This document shows positions 35,429-46,104 of a stretch of 64,000 nucleotides of DNA, in pieces. How positions within the stretch are numbered: position 1 is the stretch's first letter; each line of letters opens with the position of its first letter. Origin of the DNA: Casuarina equisetifolia (taxonomy: Eukaryota > Streptophyta > Magnoliopsida > Fagales > Casuarinaceae); assembly GCA_028551475.1 (NCBI GenBank), contig CM052361.1, forward strand, positions 25,681,491 to 25,745,490, written 5' to 3'. The translations under genes were made by a program, and so were the position numbers. The notes under the pieces were generated by a model, which saw only the letters and a program-made list of their open reading frames with translations, made no database searches and was not told the origin of the DNA.

Positions 35429-37916
35429 TGTATATACCCCACAACAGAATGGTGTGGTAGAATGTAAACATTGTCACTTATTAAATGTTGCACGGACATT
35501 AAAATTTCAAAGTCACATGCCTACATGTTTTTGGGGTGAGTGTATACTCACTGCCACGCACATTATCAATCGCATTCCTTCTTCAGTCTTACATGGAAAA
35601 TCTCCTTATGAGATGATTCATGGGAAAACTCCTGATCTTTCTAGACTTCGAGTCTTCGGTTGTCTTTGCTATGCTTCAATGGTGGGGCATAAAGACAAAT
35701 TTGCTCCTCGAGCTATTCCTAGCATTTTCATGGGATACCCTTTTGGGCAAAAAGGGTATAAACTTTATGATATTGAAAGAAAGAAATTTTTTGTGAGTCG
35801 TGATGTTCATTTTCATGAAAATATTTTTCCTTTTACAAACATAGAGACTGGGTCCCATTCTTCAGAATTTCCTATGATGTCATCTCAAGACGAGAGCCTG
35901 CATAACAAGTTATCAGAGTTAACCCTAATTCAGATACTCAGGTAATCTCTCCTACCCAATCAAATTCCATTCCTGATACAACCATACATACTACACCAGA
36001 TATTACCACTTCCAATATCTCAGGTAACCAACCCAATGATTCTACCTTGGAGATTATAGATCCTCCTTCTACATCACCTCCTGTGTTTTCATTTATGATG
36101 AGACAGAGGATGATCCTTTCTCACCAACCATGCACAATCCCACTGTCTCTATATCACCTCCTAGACGATCTACTAGAATCTCTAGGCCACCCATATGGAC
36201 TCAAGATTATGTTTGCAACAATGTTAGCTCATCCATACAATACTCCATATCTAACTATGTATCTTATACACATTTACCCATTCCACATCAACATTTAATA
36301 GCAGCCATTTCACCTGAGATAAAACCCTTGTTCTACCATGAGGCAATTAAGGATTCTAGATGGCGAGATGCCATGGATCAAGAAATGAAAGCATTAGAAT
36401 CGAATGGAACATGGGAACTAGTAGACCTACCACCACGGAGAAAACCTGTAGGATGTAAATGGGTATACAAGATTAAGTATCATGCTGATAGGAGTATTGA
36501 GCGGTTTAAGGCTCGTCTAGTAGCGAAAGGTTATAGTCAGACAGAAGGTGTTGATTATCACGAGACTTTCTCTCCTACAGTAAAATTTTTATCTATTGCT
36601 TTCGATATCATAAACTAGTTAGATGAAGAAGTGCATTATCTATTGCTTCACAACGTAAATGGACTATTCGACAAATGGATGTCTATAATGCATTTCTACA
36701 GGGAGACTTAGATGAAGAAGTCTATATGAAACCACCACCTAGGAGTCCTTTTCAAAGGGGGTCCAAAGTATGTCGGTTGAAGAAATCTTTATATGGGTTA
36801 AAGCAAGCTTCACGACAGTGGAATGAGAGGTTTACAGAAGCTTTAGTATCTGCTGGCTATCGACAGTCACTATACAACTATTCTCTTTTCACTAAAGGAC
36901 AAGATGGTAATATTGTTTTAGTGTTTATATATGTGGATGATATCTTAATTACTGGTGATGACATACAAGAAATTGAGGCTTTACAAGCCTATCTTCATTC
37001 TACATTTCGAATCAAGGATTTGGGAGAACTCAAATATTTTCTTGGAATTGAGATCCTTCGAGATTCAAATGGCATGCATCTCAGTCAACGTAAGTATATC
37101 TTAGAATTGATTTATGAATTAGGACTATCAGCTGTCAAGCCTGTTGGAAATCCCATTGAGACAAATGTCTTATTCACTAGCTTGAAATATGATGAGCGAG
37201 TTCGTCCACAAATAGATGATCCACCATTTGAGAACATCTTAAGTTATCAGCAATTGATTGGTAAGCTGAATTATCTTGATATGACACGTCCTGACATAGC
37301 TTTTCTAGTACACCTCTTAAGTCAATTCATGCATGCTCCCAAGCAATCCCACTGGGAGGCAGCTCTCTGCATTGTTAAGTATCTCAAAGGAACAATAGGG
37401 CTTGGTTTATTCTTTTCTTCAGATGGTGATTTTCTTTTGCAAGCTTTCTGTGATGCTAGCTATGCAAAATGCCCTATGACATGTCGATCCACTATTGGCT
37501 TTTGTCTTACACTTGGACATTCATTAATTTCTTGGAAAAGGAAAAAGCAACCAGTTGTGACTCTTTCTTCAATAGAGGTTGAATACAGGGCCATGGCAAC
37601 TACTACTTGTGAGATCATTTGGGTGGTTGGTCTATTAAAAGATATGGGAATTAATGTTTCACAGCCAGTGTTGTTATATTGTGATAATGAAGCAGCGCAA
37701 AAATTGGCAGAAAACCCAGTCTTTCATCAGAAGACCAAGCACATAGATGTTTCTTGTCATTTTATTCAATAAAAAATACGTCATGGTTTAATCAGCATAG
37801 CACATGTTGGGAATGGTGATCAACCTGTAGATATTCTGACCAAGGCTTTAGGGACAAATCAACATTATCATCTCCTTACCAAGCTTGGGGTCTTGGACTT
37901 CTTGGACTTCTTTTGA
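35429..37916 (+). pseudogene. Copia-1 integrase C-terminus, reverse transcriptase and RNase H
   Basis: Integrase resumes with [11 protein letters not shown] and runs to about 35945, including FGCLCYAS and [17 protein letters not shown] begins near 36300 (DAMDQEMKALESNGTWELV, KARLVAKGYSQ). A small disruption lies around 36600-36650, and the frame then holds from QMDVYNAFLQGDL to RNase H. The RT catalytic YVDD is at about 36929-36940. RNase H shows CDASYAKC, ISWKRKKQ and KTKHIDV, with SSIEVEYRAM in place of the usual SSTEAEYRAM. A TAA at 37770 precedes the C-terminal DILTKAL. Frameshifts near 35945 and 36620 make it non-functional. Confidence 0.88.
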
Positions 37917-37935
37917 CCCTCAGCTTGAAGGGGGG

Positions 37936-38211
37936 TGTTAAAGGTTGATGATTTTATCTTAATGTTACCATATTTTGGGCCTAGAATAAGGCCTAATATA
38001 TTTTCCTATATTATAAGATACTAGGGTTTTCCTTGTATAAGCATTATTCATGTTTATATATAGCCTCTTAGGTTAACATGTAAATTAGAATAGCCGCACA
38101 CTAAGAGTTCTTTTCTCTACGGTTTTGTTTTCTCTTGTAACTAGTTTTGGTTTTGCTTGATTAATAAACAAGTTTTGATTCCAAACATACAAGAGTTCAT
38201 CAAATTCTTCA
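37936..38211 (+). repeat. Copia-1 3' LTR
   Basis: 276 bases, about 7 differences from the 5' LTR by eye, preceded by the polypurine tract ending at 37935 and followed by 'tagta'. Confidence 0.93.
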
Positions 38212-39060
38212 TAGTAGACGTCAAGAATTGGCCGTATAACTTTGATCTTGAAGTTGCATCATTTTGCACAGGAATTAATCGATACAAGTTTAATGCTCGA
38301 TCCAGAAGTCAAGTTCCAGTTGTTGTCTGCTTCTTTTGTGAAATCTTGCAACTCTTGCTTATGTGGATTGGACTCACGGAATCTGTTTATGTCTGGATAC
38401 CATAATTCAGATGGTTTCAATGGAGAGAGGAGAACACATCGTAGTCTGTTTTTGTCCGACAAACCACTTTAAAAAAAAATTAGTATTACAATTGTATTCA
38501 CTTTTTGAAACAATGGAAACACAACGAGAATGATTTGCCATTAACTTATCTCAATAAAACTGTGAACATGTTTGTAACGACCATGTTTTTGGACCTCGTT
38601 GATTCTCTCGGTTCTTACTTTCTTTAAGAGCTAAAGTAAGCGATTTAGTAACCAAACATGATATTACGAACCAAAGATGGTAAGTGAACAACAATCTTTG
38701 AATCGACAGAAACTTAAGTGGGGATCGAATCAAAGACAGCAGATACAATCTCTAAGATAGACAGAAAGGCCAAAGAGAATAACCTGTCCACAAACTAAAA
38801 TTACACTCGATCAAGAGTCACAATACAACAAGGCAGACACTTTATAGAAGAAAACCACTTAACTTACAAATCAGAAAATTCTGCATGATTTCTCTGGAAA
38901 ATCTGACATTTCCCTCTTCCCCTATTGTCCTTTCGCTTACAGAAAACTCAGTAGTAAGAGCAGAGACTAGGAACACAAAATGGCTAAAGAAAGATTAAAA
39001 ATCTAGATAACACAATAACAGATGAGCAACGCTAATAACATCCAAGACAGCTAAGTGTTA
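38212..39060. other. Intergenic flank right of copia-1
   Basis: No recognisable gene. Short frames on both strands at 38240-38470 have no domain. It adjoins the DUF4220 copy-3 pseudogene. Confidence 0.4.
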
Positions 39061-39067
39061 CTCGTGT

Positions 39068-40410
39068 TTACTGGTTACAGCAACTGCTTGGCTCATAATG
39101 ACCACCACCGTATAGGATCAATCTTGTACTTGTATCATTTGAACTCCTCCCAACTCGAAGATCAGCTGCCTGAGTGGTTTGATATTTCAACTCCCTAAAG
39201 ATGAAAAACCATAGCTCTTCTTCAAGGAGCTTCTTGGAAACAAGTTTAATGATATCACATAATTCCTTGGGAAAGCCAATGGTAGAAATCAACATGCTAA
39301 ACGATCTAGGATTGTAGGGTTGTTTACGGGACGTTTTCTCAAACAATAATCGATCAAGTTAGATGTAAATAAAGATTCAGACCACCTTTGGAATAGCAAT
39401 TTTCTATCCAGTCAGAGCAACCACGCATGAAAACATTAGATCCAAGAGTATTCCTTGCAACCACAACTCATTTTATCCTCAGAAAGTATCAGAGGAAAAA
39501 GGGAAAGTGGTTGCATATAGTAGTTATCCAATCACCAATGTAAATAGCAGTCTAATGAGGGACAATGAGGGACAACAAGCACAAAGAGGGCAATTGCATT
39601 CACGCTTACGGCAGCAAAGAGCAAGGTATAGGAAAATTGCAACATCAATCTTGAGAAGACCATCCTTATCTGTTGGATAGAAGATTGAAAGAGCTGCCCC
39701 AACTGCACACCAGGATTTAAGCCAAACATTTAATCCAAGCTTTGAATATACCACAGAAACCTTCGTATAGAAAGCTTCATTCAACATGTTGAGTTCAGCA
39801 TCTAGCACTTTGAAGGCAGCTTTAGCTTCTATAGAGAGGGAAAATTGCCGACTCTCTTGATGGTTGGTATCTCCAGGGATGACATTTGCGAGGAGATCAT
39901 TGAAGATTTCGAGGCGGTTAGAAGCAGCTTGCACCACCACTAAATCATTGAACTTGGGCACTAAAGAATAGTCTTTATCCTGTCTTTGTGTTGCTGGAGT
40001 ATTAACTCTATTCGTTAATGGGGCACATCTTGTAATAACAAATTTCGGGTATCTATCGAGGTTCACAAAATATAAAGAAAATGCATGCTCACCATATTTG
40101 ATAGTTCTAGCAAAAAGTATGAGGACAGTAGAGACCCATAATTTATTCCTAGGAAGGGACGGACCAAAGATACTTACAGTTGAAAGCACCCCGGTAATGA
40201 GTCCAACAAATGCATTAGCCAAAGAATATTATCCTCCAAAGAAAACGTACTTATGGTAACTAGACCACCAAGAAATAATAAAAGAAAGGGAGCCGAAAAT
40301 GCAAGAATGTCAATACTATCATCATCAGGATTAGAGTAATAGTCTATACGCCTGGAGATAAGTCCAACTGAAAAGTTAGTAGGCCAATTATGTAGCACAT
40401 AAGTTAACTA
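39068..40410 (-). pseudogene. DUF4220 pseudogene (copy 3), fragmentary
   Basis: The 5' part at 40398-40174 reads VGLISRR, then PDDDSIDILAF and LEDNILWLMH, matching DUF4220. The frame then shifts to 40222-39524 (GVLSTVSIFGPS, ARTIKYGEHAFSLYFVNLDRY, NMLNEAFYTKVSVVYSK). A third piece at 39346-39068 holds the DxIKLVSKKLLEEELW region. The N-terminus (MDMV type) and the DUF594 end are not visible. It is the most diverged copy in the window and lies 26 kb from the intact gene. Confidence 0.85.
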
Positions 40411-42585
40411 GATTGGCCCTTCTTTTATTACACCATGATGGCGACAATTGTAATGGTAATGAAGTTCGGACAGTATCATGTCATATGAAAGTTTTAGAGA
40501 GGGGCCAGGGTAGCAGTAGCCTCCACTAATCAAATAAACAATCCTCTGGTAGTATTTGAATAAACTAATTAGGTAGTCGAAAAGCTACAGTAGTACGTCT
40601 TAGGTCTAATGGGGCAATGAAAAGTGTTCTCTATCGTCGTACGCGTCCACCTCTTATGTTATGGGCTCACAACAATATTATGTTTGTGCTTTTTTGACAG
40701 CATTCTATAAAGAGTAGCAACGAGAGAAATCAACATAGCTCGAAAGGGAGCCCTAACCTGTTCACTATTTTTGCTTAAGAACACCGAAGATTCAAGACTG
40801 ACCGTCTAGAACGTTCCCTACCCTTTTCTTACACAACCATACTACATGCCTTCCTAGGCCTTAACTATAGAAGCCCATTTACAACCTTACAACCCAAGAC
40901 CAAAACAAGGCACAACCCAATTACAGTTAACCCAACGTCCCTTAACATATTTCCTCTCGGTCCTCACGCTTCTTTTTGCGCTAAATGATTTCCGCGCATC
41001 CCTCTTCGGAAATTGATGATCGTCTTCAGCTTACTTTTCTTCTTTGTGACAACCATAATACTTGCTTTCACGATGGCTATTCTGCACATCATTTGTCTTC
41101 AAAAGAGAAGATTGACGACGACTCTAATTTACATTGCTGTATTCCTACCTGTCGTTGTGTTTGCACTTATGCAGTTTCCCTTGTATTGTCTCATTCACCA
41201 GTGGTGTGCATTCCCTGTTCAAGAAAATAATAAAGAAGGTTTTCGGCCTGAATCTCCTTCATCGTCTATTCAAGACCTTTCAACACAAAATCCATTAAGA
41301 TTTTCGATTTGACTTTTGGTTGATTCTTAGCTTAACCAGCAAAGGAAGCAATAGCTCTTTTCAAGATATCTTTTCTTTTGTTTTTTGGGAATTTGATACA
41401 CAGTGGTGTATTTATAGATTTGGCATGAACAAGATACTCATACAAGTGCTATCACATTCTGTATGATGCATATCGCCAATGCTTCAAATGTCAATGAATT
41501 GCTCACCAATTGCTTTAAAGAAAATATTACTTTCATGGTGGAAGGAACAGGAAAGGGTGATCCAATTGACCACAAAAGTGGATTTTTATATTTTTATATT
41601 GTTATTTATTTGTTATGCATACATCCAAACTGATATACTTGGGTATTAAACCTAGAACCTCTAAGTTATAGGTAGCATTTATTCCAAATTGATCCAAGCA
41701 CTTATCAACTACAAAAGGAATTGGATGAGAAAGAAGATGAAAAGATATCTTATGTTGAGTTTGAAAAATCTATTATTATGTTATGGTCCAAATTTAAAGT
41801 TCTTTTGCTTATGGACAAGCTTAGGAGAAATAGCCTCATGTCCTAACTTTGAACCATGAAAGGAATGACTTGCAAAAGGGGTTACCTAAAATAAGCCAAT
41901 GTTAAACACCTACATGGGCTTGGCCATTGAGAGCATTGGATGTGGAGTGCAATAGTTTGTTATGATCTTATAGAGGCCTAAGGAAAGTTACGGCTTACGG
42001 GGCTCACGTTGAGGACAATACTTAAATGAAATAATTTGTAGTTAGCTAATAGATTTTGGCCTTTGGGCACAAGGGCTATGGACTGTAACATATTACTTAA
42101 TTATCAAAGCATAATGCATGTAGAAAAACATATTCTTTAAAAAATAGTTTCCCATATAATGAATACTTCTCATGATAAAAGTATGTGAATTGTTGATAAT
42201 TAAAGTTAGAAAATAGTCTTTTATAGAATTATTAAAGATTAGAAATTTGAATTACAATATATGATTAAAGTAACTAAAAGAAAGGATTATATATGGTATG
42301 TGGTTTGAGTAAAATCATATACATTTTCAAAATAAAGTTGTTGAAATATCAATCTTATTGGCTAAATACAAGCATCCCTATTTAGAAACATTAGACATTT
42401 TCAAGCAAATGTTTTGTTGTGTTGTAACTAAAGGATTTTAAACTAAATTTCAAACATTCTCATTCTTTAAAATAAATTTTCTTAAGTCTATACAAGTGCA
42501 CACTAGAGTTAATTTCAAAAACAAGATTAACTAGTTCCAAGTGGTCACTAATTCTCATGGTACAAAACAAGAGGTTCATAAATAT
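40411..42585. other. Intergenic region, largely unassigned
   Basis: Nothing is clearly genic apart from a weak candidate small frame at 41013-41312. Around 42370-42440 there is a short relic resembling the LINE-2 3' end ('tttagaaacatta', 'aatgttttgttg'). The remainder is AT-rich. Confidence 0.4.
41013..41312 (+). CDS. Possible small membrane protein (99 aa), uncertain
   Basis: A 99-codon frame with two strongly hydrophobic segments (about residues 2-27 and 37-58) and a polar, serine-rich tail (PESPSSSIQDLS). I recognise no domain. It is followed by a stop and AT-rich sequence. No splice or promoter evidence was found and an overlapping frame exists, so it may be chance. Confidence 0.2.
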   Translation: MMIVFSLLFFFVTTIILAFTMAILHIICLQKRRLTTTLIYIAVFLPVVVFALMQFPLYCLIHQWCAFPVQENNKEGFRPESPSSSIQDLSTQNPLRFSI

Positions 42586-42589
42586 AGAG

Positions 42590-43310
42590 TACAGGATGAC
42601 CCACTTCTTGAAGATCCTTCAATTTATTAGAAATTAGTTAATAGATTTTTTTTATTTGAGTCTCACAAGGCCCAACATTACTTTTCTAGTTTAGATTTTC
42701 CATCGTTTAATATATGATTTAAAGCAATCTGATATAGAAGTAGCCATGAAGGTGATCAATACTTTAAGAGTTGTCTTCCTCATGTCCCCATTTTCTTCCA
42801 AGTTTGAAGTACAAGCTTTACTAACTTACTTTATATGTCCTTTGATGAGAAGGCCTACTACTAGATTTTGTATCATGCTTGACAATTTTTCGTATCATAA
42901 TAGTCCAATAAAAAGCTCATTGTCTTACTTTCACCAATAGAAGAATAGGATCAAGCTATGCTAGTTAGCAAGTTATTACAAGTGAGATAGAGTGGATCAT
43001 AGGGGTACTTAATGATTTTGACTTTTAGATGAGACATCAAGCATTGTTATTTTGTAACAACGAGGTTGTAGAGAAGATTATATCAAATTTGATTTTTCAT
43101 GAGTGCACAAAGTGCATTGAGATTGATTGTCATTATGTGAGGAAAAAGCTTTAACAAAAAATTATTGCAACACACCACATTTTTATTAAAAAGTAAGTTG
43201 CCAACCTATTAACAAAAGTATTATGAAGTAGAAAACATTGATATCTTCTCATCAAGTTTGGAGTATTTGTCTTGTTCAAATTCTACCTTAAGGATATACA
43301 TGGAAATTTG
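42590..43310 (+). mobile_element. Ty1/copia RNase H relic (third copia fragment)
   Basis: Scattered frames read as the copia RT/RNase H end: a DPLLEDPS...KLVNR-like stretch near 42600, LFCNNEV near 43045, then HECTKCIEIDCHYVRKKL near 43100-43150 and a LLTKVL-like segment near 43205. Stops and shifts are frequent. It is unrelated in position to copia-1 and copia-2, and no LTRs are evident. Confidence 0.7.
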
Positions 43311-44061
43311 TACAATTAGTCCTATAATTGTGTTAACATGTTGTGTGCATCATTATAATCATTGTATTCAATTGTTTTCCTTACATAGAGTACGATTCAA
43401 GCCTATAACTATAGGCCTAATATTGTATAGTTTGAAACAACTAAATATATAATCAATTCAGTTACTCATGGGCTTTCCTCCATAATCTCCTGTTCTTACA
43501 AAGATGCACGAGGGGCAACGCGATTCATGTTGACCTCACCAATGGCAGCCAAGCACGTGATTGGATGCCAATAGGAATTCAACAATTTTAATTCTTAATT
43601 TGTGTCTATATATAGCCCCATCCCTTTATTCTTTTGAAACGAGAGCAAGCTATAATTTTAGCTCTTGTGGAAGATCTATATTAGCGTTATGGGTTCGTTT
43701 TTCATTGTAAATAAATGGTTTAGTCAGATATTCAAAAATCTCAACATTTTGCATTACATTTTGTGTGATTACCAATGTTTTCATGATATTGGGGCCCAAT
43801 CCATCCTTAAGAACCCTATAGATATGAAGTCAAAAGTCCATGGACCATTGTAGTGAAAAGGCTTGCTAAAACAATTGTGGAGTTGTTCCACATTGGTAAA
43901 GTGTGTGCTTATATAGAAGTTTATATATAAGAAATGTCTCATTATCTTAAACTAGCTTTTGTAAAAAGATTGAACTTTTTAATATGTCATCAAAACATAA
44001 TGTCTAATTCTTAAAACTGCTCCAAGAAGTTAGACTTCTCCTTCTTTTATTTTTTCTTTTT
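43311..44061. other. Intergenic region 3' of the WRKY gene
   Basis: Contains a TATA-like 'tctatatatagcccc' near 43606, which could belong to an LTR relic of the preceding copia fragment or to an unseen promoter. No coding frame is supportable. Confidence 0.4.
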
Positions 44062-45326
44062 TTAATATTTTTTCTCCAATTGAGAAGTCGTACGTTTAAC
44101 TATTTTAACATAAAGGTTAACAGGAAGAGGAATCCATCGAAATTCAAGTCTGACTTCCTCATCAGCGAAGTTTGAAGTGTCTAGGAGAAACGAAGAAATG
44201 TCATCACAATCATCACACTCAATCGCTGATGATAAGGCTGTTTTGTCGCAGAGTGATCCGAATGCCGTCTTATCTGGAGCCTCGAGAAAATTAGATGATG
44301 ATGATTGGTTGTGGACCATGTCGTTGCCCGGAATCGCTTCCTTGTATTCCTCCTTTCCGCCCAGGAAGGATGACAGAAAGGGATGATTTTGTTTGATTGT
44401 GAGGGAGTTTTCGAAGCTTAGAAGAAAAGGAGACTCGCCGGGAGAAGAAGCCAAGATCTGTCCAGGAATATTGGGAAACGGCTGGCAAGTGTGTTGGACG
44501 ATGTATGTCGTCCGGTACACCGGCGAATCGTCTTGAATTTTCTATACCTGTTTGGCTGCTTGGCATCCCTGATCGGACTTATATGTGCACCTGAAATAAT
44601 GTCTACATCCCACAAAATGACAAAGAAATCAGAATTTATAGAAGCCACACTATTCAGCAACTTGTCCTTGGTTTTTTGACAAGAATGATAACTTTTTGGC
44701 ATATTTTCTTTGATTATTAATGAACTTCATGTGAAATAAAGAAAGATATCATGACAAAAATGGAATGAAACCTCGGGAATTTGGCACCAAGGATCGCCTT
44801 TTGGCCGTATTTTCTCCAGGCATGGCCGTCATCCACAAGAGTGGAAGTTTCTCTACTGTACATCTGTGGCGTGCTCCTGTAAGTAAGAATTTGCAACTAC
44901 TGGTGAGAAAATCCATAACTAGCGTTTTCTTGGGTAAATAATAAAAAAAAAGCAACTTATTTCATTCAATAATGTTGATGAGAGAGCTTACCTTCTCTTG
45001 TAACAGCCTCTCCGATCCTTCAGTGTGGAGATACTCCGAGAACTTTCTTCGGAAGATTCCAACTTGGAAGCATTCACGAACGGCGAATCGAGTTTGATGT
45101 CGGGATTAAAATCCGACAAACAACTGCAGGCGGCCGAATTCAGTATGGAAACGGTATTCGAGAACGAGTTCAAGATTTTCAACACCAAATCCGGAGCCGA
45201 CTCATTATCGCCCCGCGAATTGCGGAGCAGTTCCGAAAGCTGCTTCGCGCATTCACGACCTTGAACGAGCTCTTCAATGGCTTTTCTTTCGTTGGAAGAA
45301 GTGTTTTCCTGAAGGGAGCTCTCCAT
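44062..45326 (-). pseudogene. Group III WRKY transcription factor, nonsense mutation in the zinc finger
   Basis: Three exons are inferred: 45326-44992, 44876-44772 and 44602-44062, joined by GT-AG introns of 115 and 169 bases, both phase 2. The second intron sits in the WRKY domain after the PR codon, its known position in group III genes. Exon 1 starts MESSLQEN. Exon 2 encodes DDGHAWRKYGQK (heptad at residues 132-138). Exon 3 gives the C-X7-C-X23-H-X-C finger (C152, C160, H184, C186). A TAG at 44544-44542 (codon 167) lies inside the finger where the expected residue is Gln, so the product would stop at 166 of 326 residues and lose DNA binding. Otherwise the frame is open to the normal end. 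Copia-2 lies about 250 bases upstream of the ATG. Confidence 0.9.
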
Positions 45327-45386
45327 TCTGCAAGTAAGAGCTCTGGTGTGTGATGTAGGAGGCAGAGCAAAGCCCACCAAGCGTCT

Positions 45387-45397
45387 CCTTTTATATT
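45387..45397 (-). promoter_or_regulatory. WRKY gene TATA box
   Basis: Minus-strand AATATAAAAGG, about 60-70 bases upstream of the ATG at 45326, leaving room for a short 5'UTR. Confidence 0.6.
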
Positions 45398-45557
45398 GGA
45401 AGACAACCACCGGGAAGCAGCAAATGCAAGGATCTTCCAAGGCAAAGGGTTGGAGAATTCGTCCCTTAAGACAAGAATATCATCCCCACTCTTAGCTCCA
45501 ACGCTTGTTCTTCACTCTCACATCTTGATGGGTGCACGCTTTTTATCCATGGCGTCG

Positions 45558-45563
45558 CACGTG
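45558..45563. promoter_or_regulatory. G-box CACGTG beside the copia-2 insertion
   Basis: The palindrome CACGTG lies 11 bases from the left LTR of copia-2 and about 165 bases upstream of the WRKY TATA box. Further upstream promoter sequence is now displaced to the right of copia-2, from 50523. Confidence 0.45.
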
Positions 45564-45574
45564 AAGGACGAGAT

Positions 45575-45967
45575 TGTTGAAATGTGATGGGGCTGTCAGC
45601 CACTCATATTGGTCAGTTTGGGTGGCTGTTGCAGTAGACAAAATAGTGTGCAGTGACTAATGAATGAAGCTACAGGAAGCGTGCAAAGCAAGTGATAACG
45701 TGGAAGAAAAGAAATTGTAGGCTGCAGAAAAGGTGTGCTTATTTTGTGATAAGCGTAATGATGGCAGTGTGTGTGTGGTAGTATAAGTGTTTCTCTGTAG
45801 TTGTGGTGTGGGTAACGGACTATTGTATTGTCTTTGTAGACTTTTGACTTGTGGCCTTTTGTATTGAAGAAAGCTTTTGTTTGCTCTTCAATTTGTCTGT
45901 TCTTTTGAATCCAAACACAAATTAGCGATCCACCTAAGCCTTCACACGAAAGTCTCATTTTGTAATA
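45575..45967 (+). repeat. Copia-2 5' LTR
   Basis: Begins TGTTGAAATG and ends TGTAATA, the final CA having changed to TA. The 3' LTR keeps CA. Confidence 0.94.
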
Positions 45968-45968
45968 G

Positions 45969-45984
45969 TGGTATCAGAGCCAGG
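45969..45984 (+). promoter_or_regulatory. Copia-2 primer binding site
   Basis: TGGTATCAGAGCCAGG, one base after the LTR, complementary to the 3' end of initiator tRNA-Met. Confidence 0.9.
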
Positions 45985-46104
45985 TTCAGTTTCTCATAGA
46001 CACGTCCTTGTTTTTGCCCTCTTTCTTATCTCTCCGTCCATTCCCAGTCTCTTCTCTCTCCTCTAACCCATTTTCTTTCTCTTTTCGATCACAACCCATT
46101 TCTC

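Larger units (their letters stand above)
25738..38211 (+). mobile_element. Copia-1: Ty1/copia retrotransposon with two nested insertions
   Basis: Two 276-bp LTRs (TG...CA) bound the element, with a tRNA-Met-type primer site after the left LTR and a purine tract (gaagggggg) before the right one. Domain order gag, protease, integrase, RT, RNase H is that of Ty1/copia. LINE-2 (28231-33278) splits protease from integrase, and a gypsy solo LTR (33744-35428) splits the integrase. Removing both leaves about 5.7 kb, a normal copia length. The LTRs differ at about 7 of 276 sites by eye. Flanks are 'cagta' and 'tagta', a target duplication with one mismatch. Confidence 0.93.

Noticed and set aside
43600-43860. 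Promoter and short gene at the TATA-like site near 43606
   Set aside because: The 62-codon frame downstream has no domain, and the site may be part of a copia relic; evidence is too weak.
45396-45958. Small frames upstream of the WRKY ATG and across the copia-2 LTR
   Set aside because: One overlaps the promoter, and the other lies on the antisense strand of the LTR and recurs in the second LTR, so it is repeat sequence.
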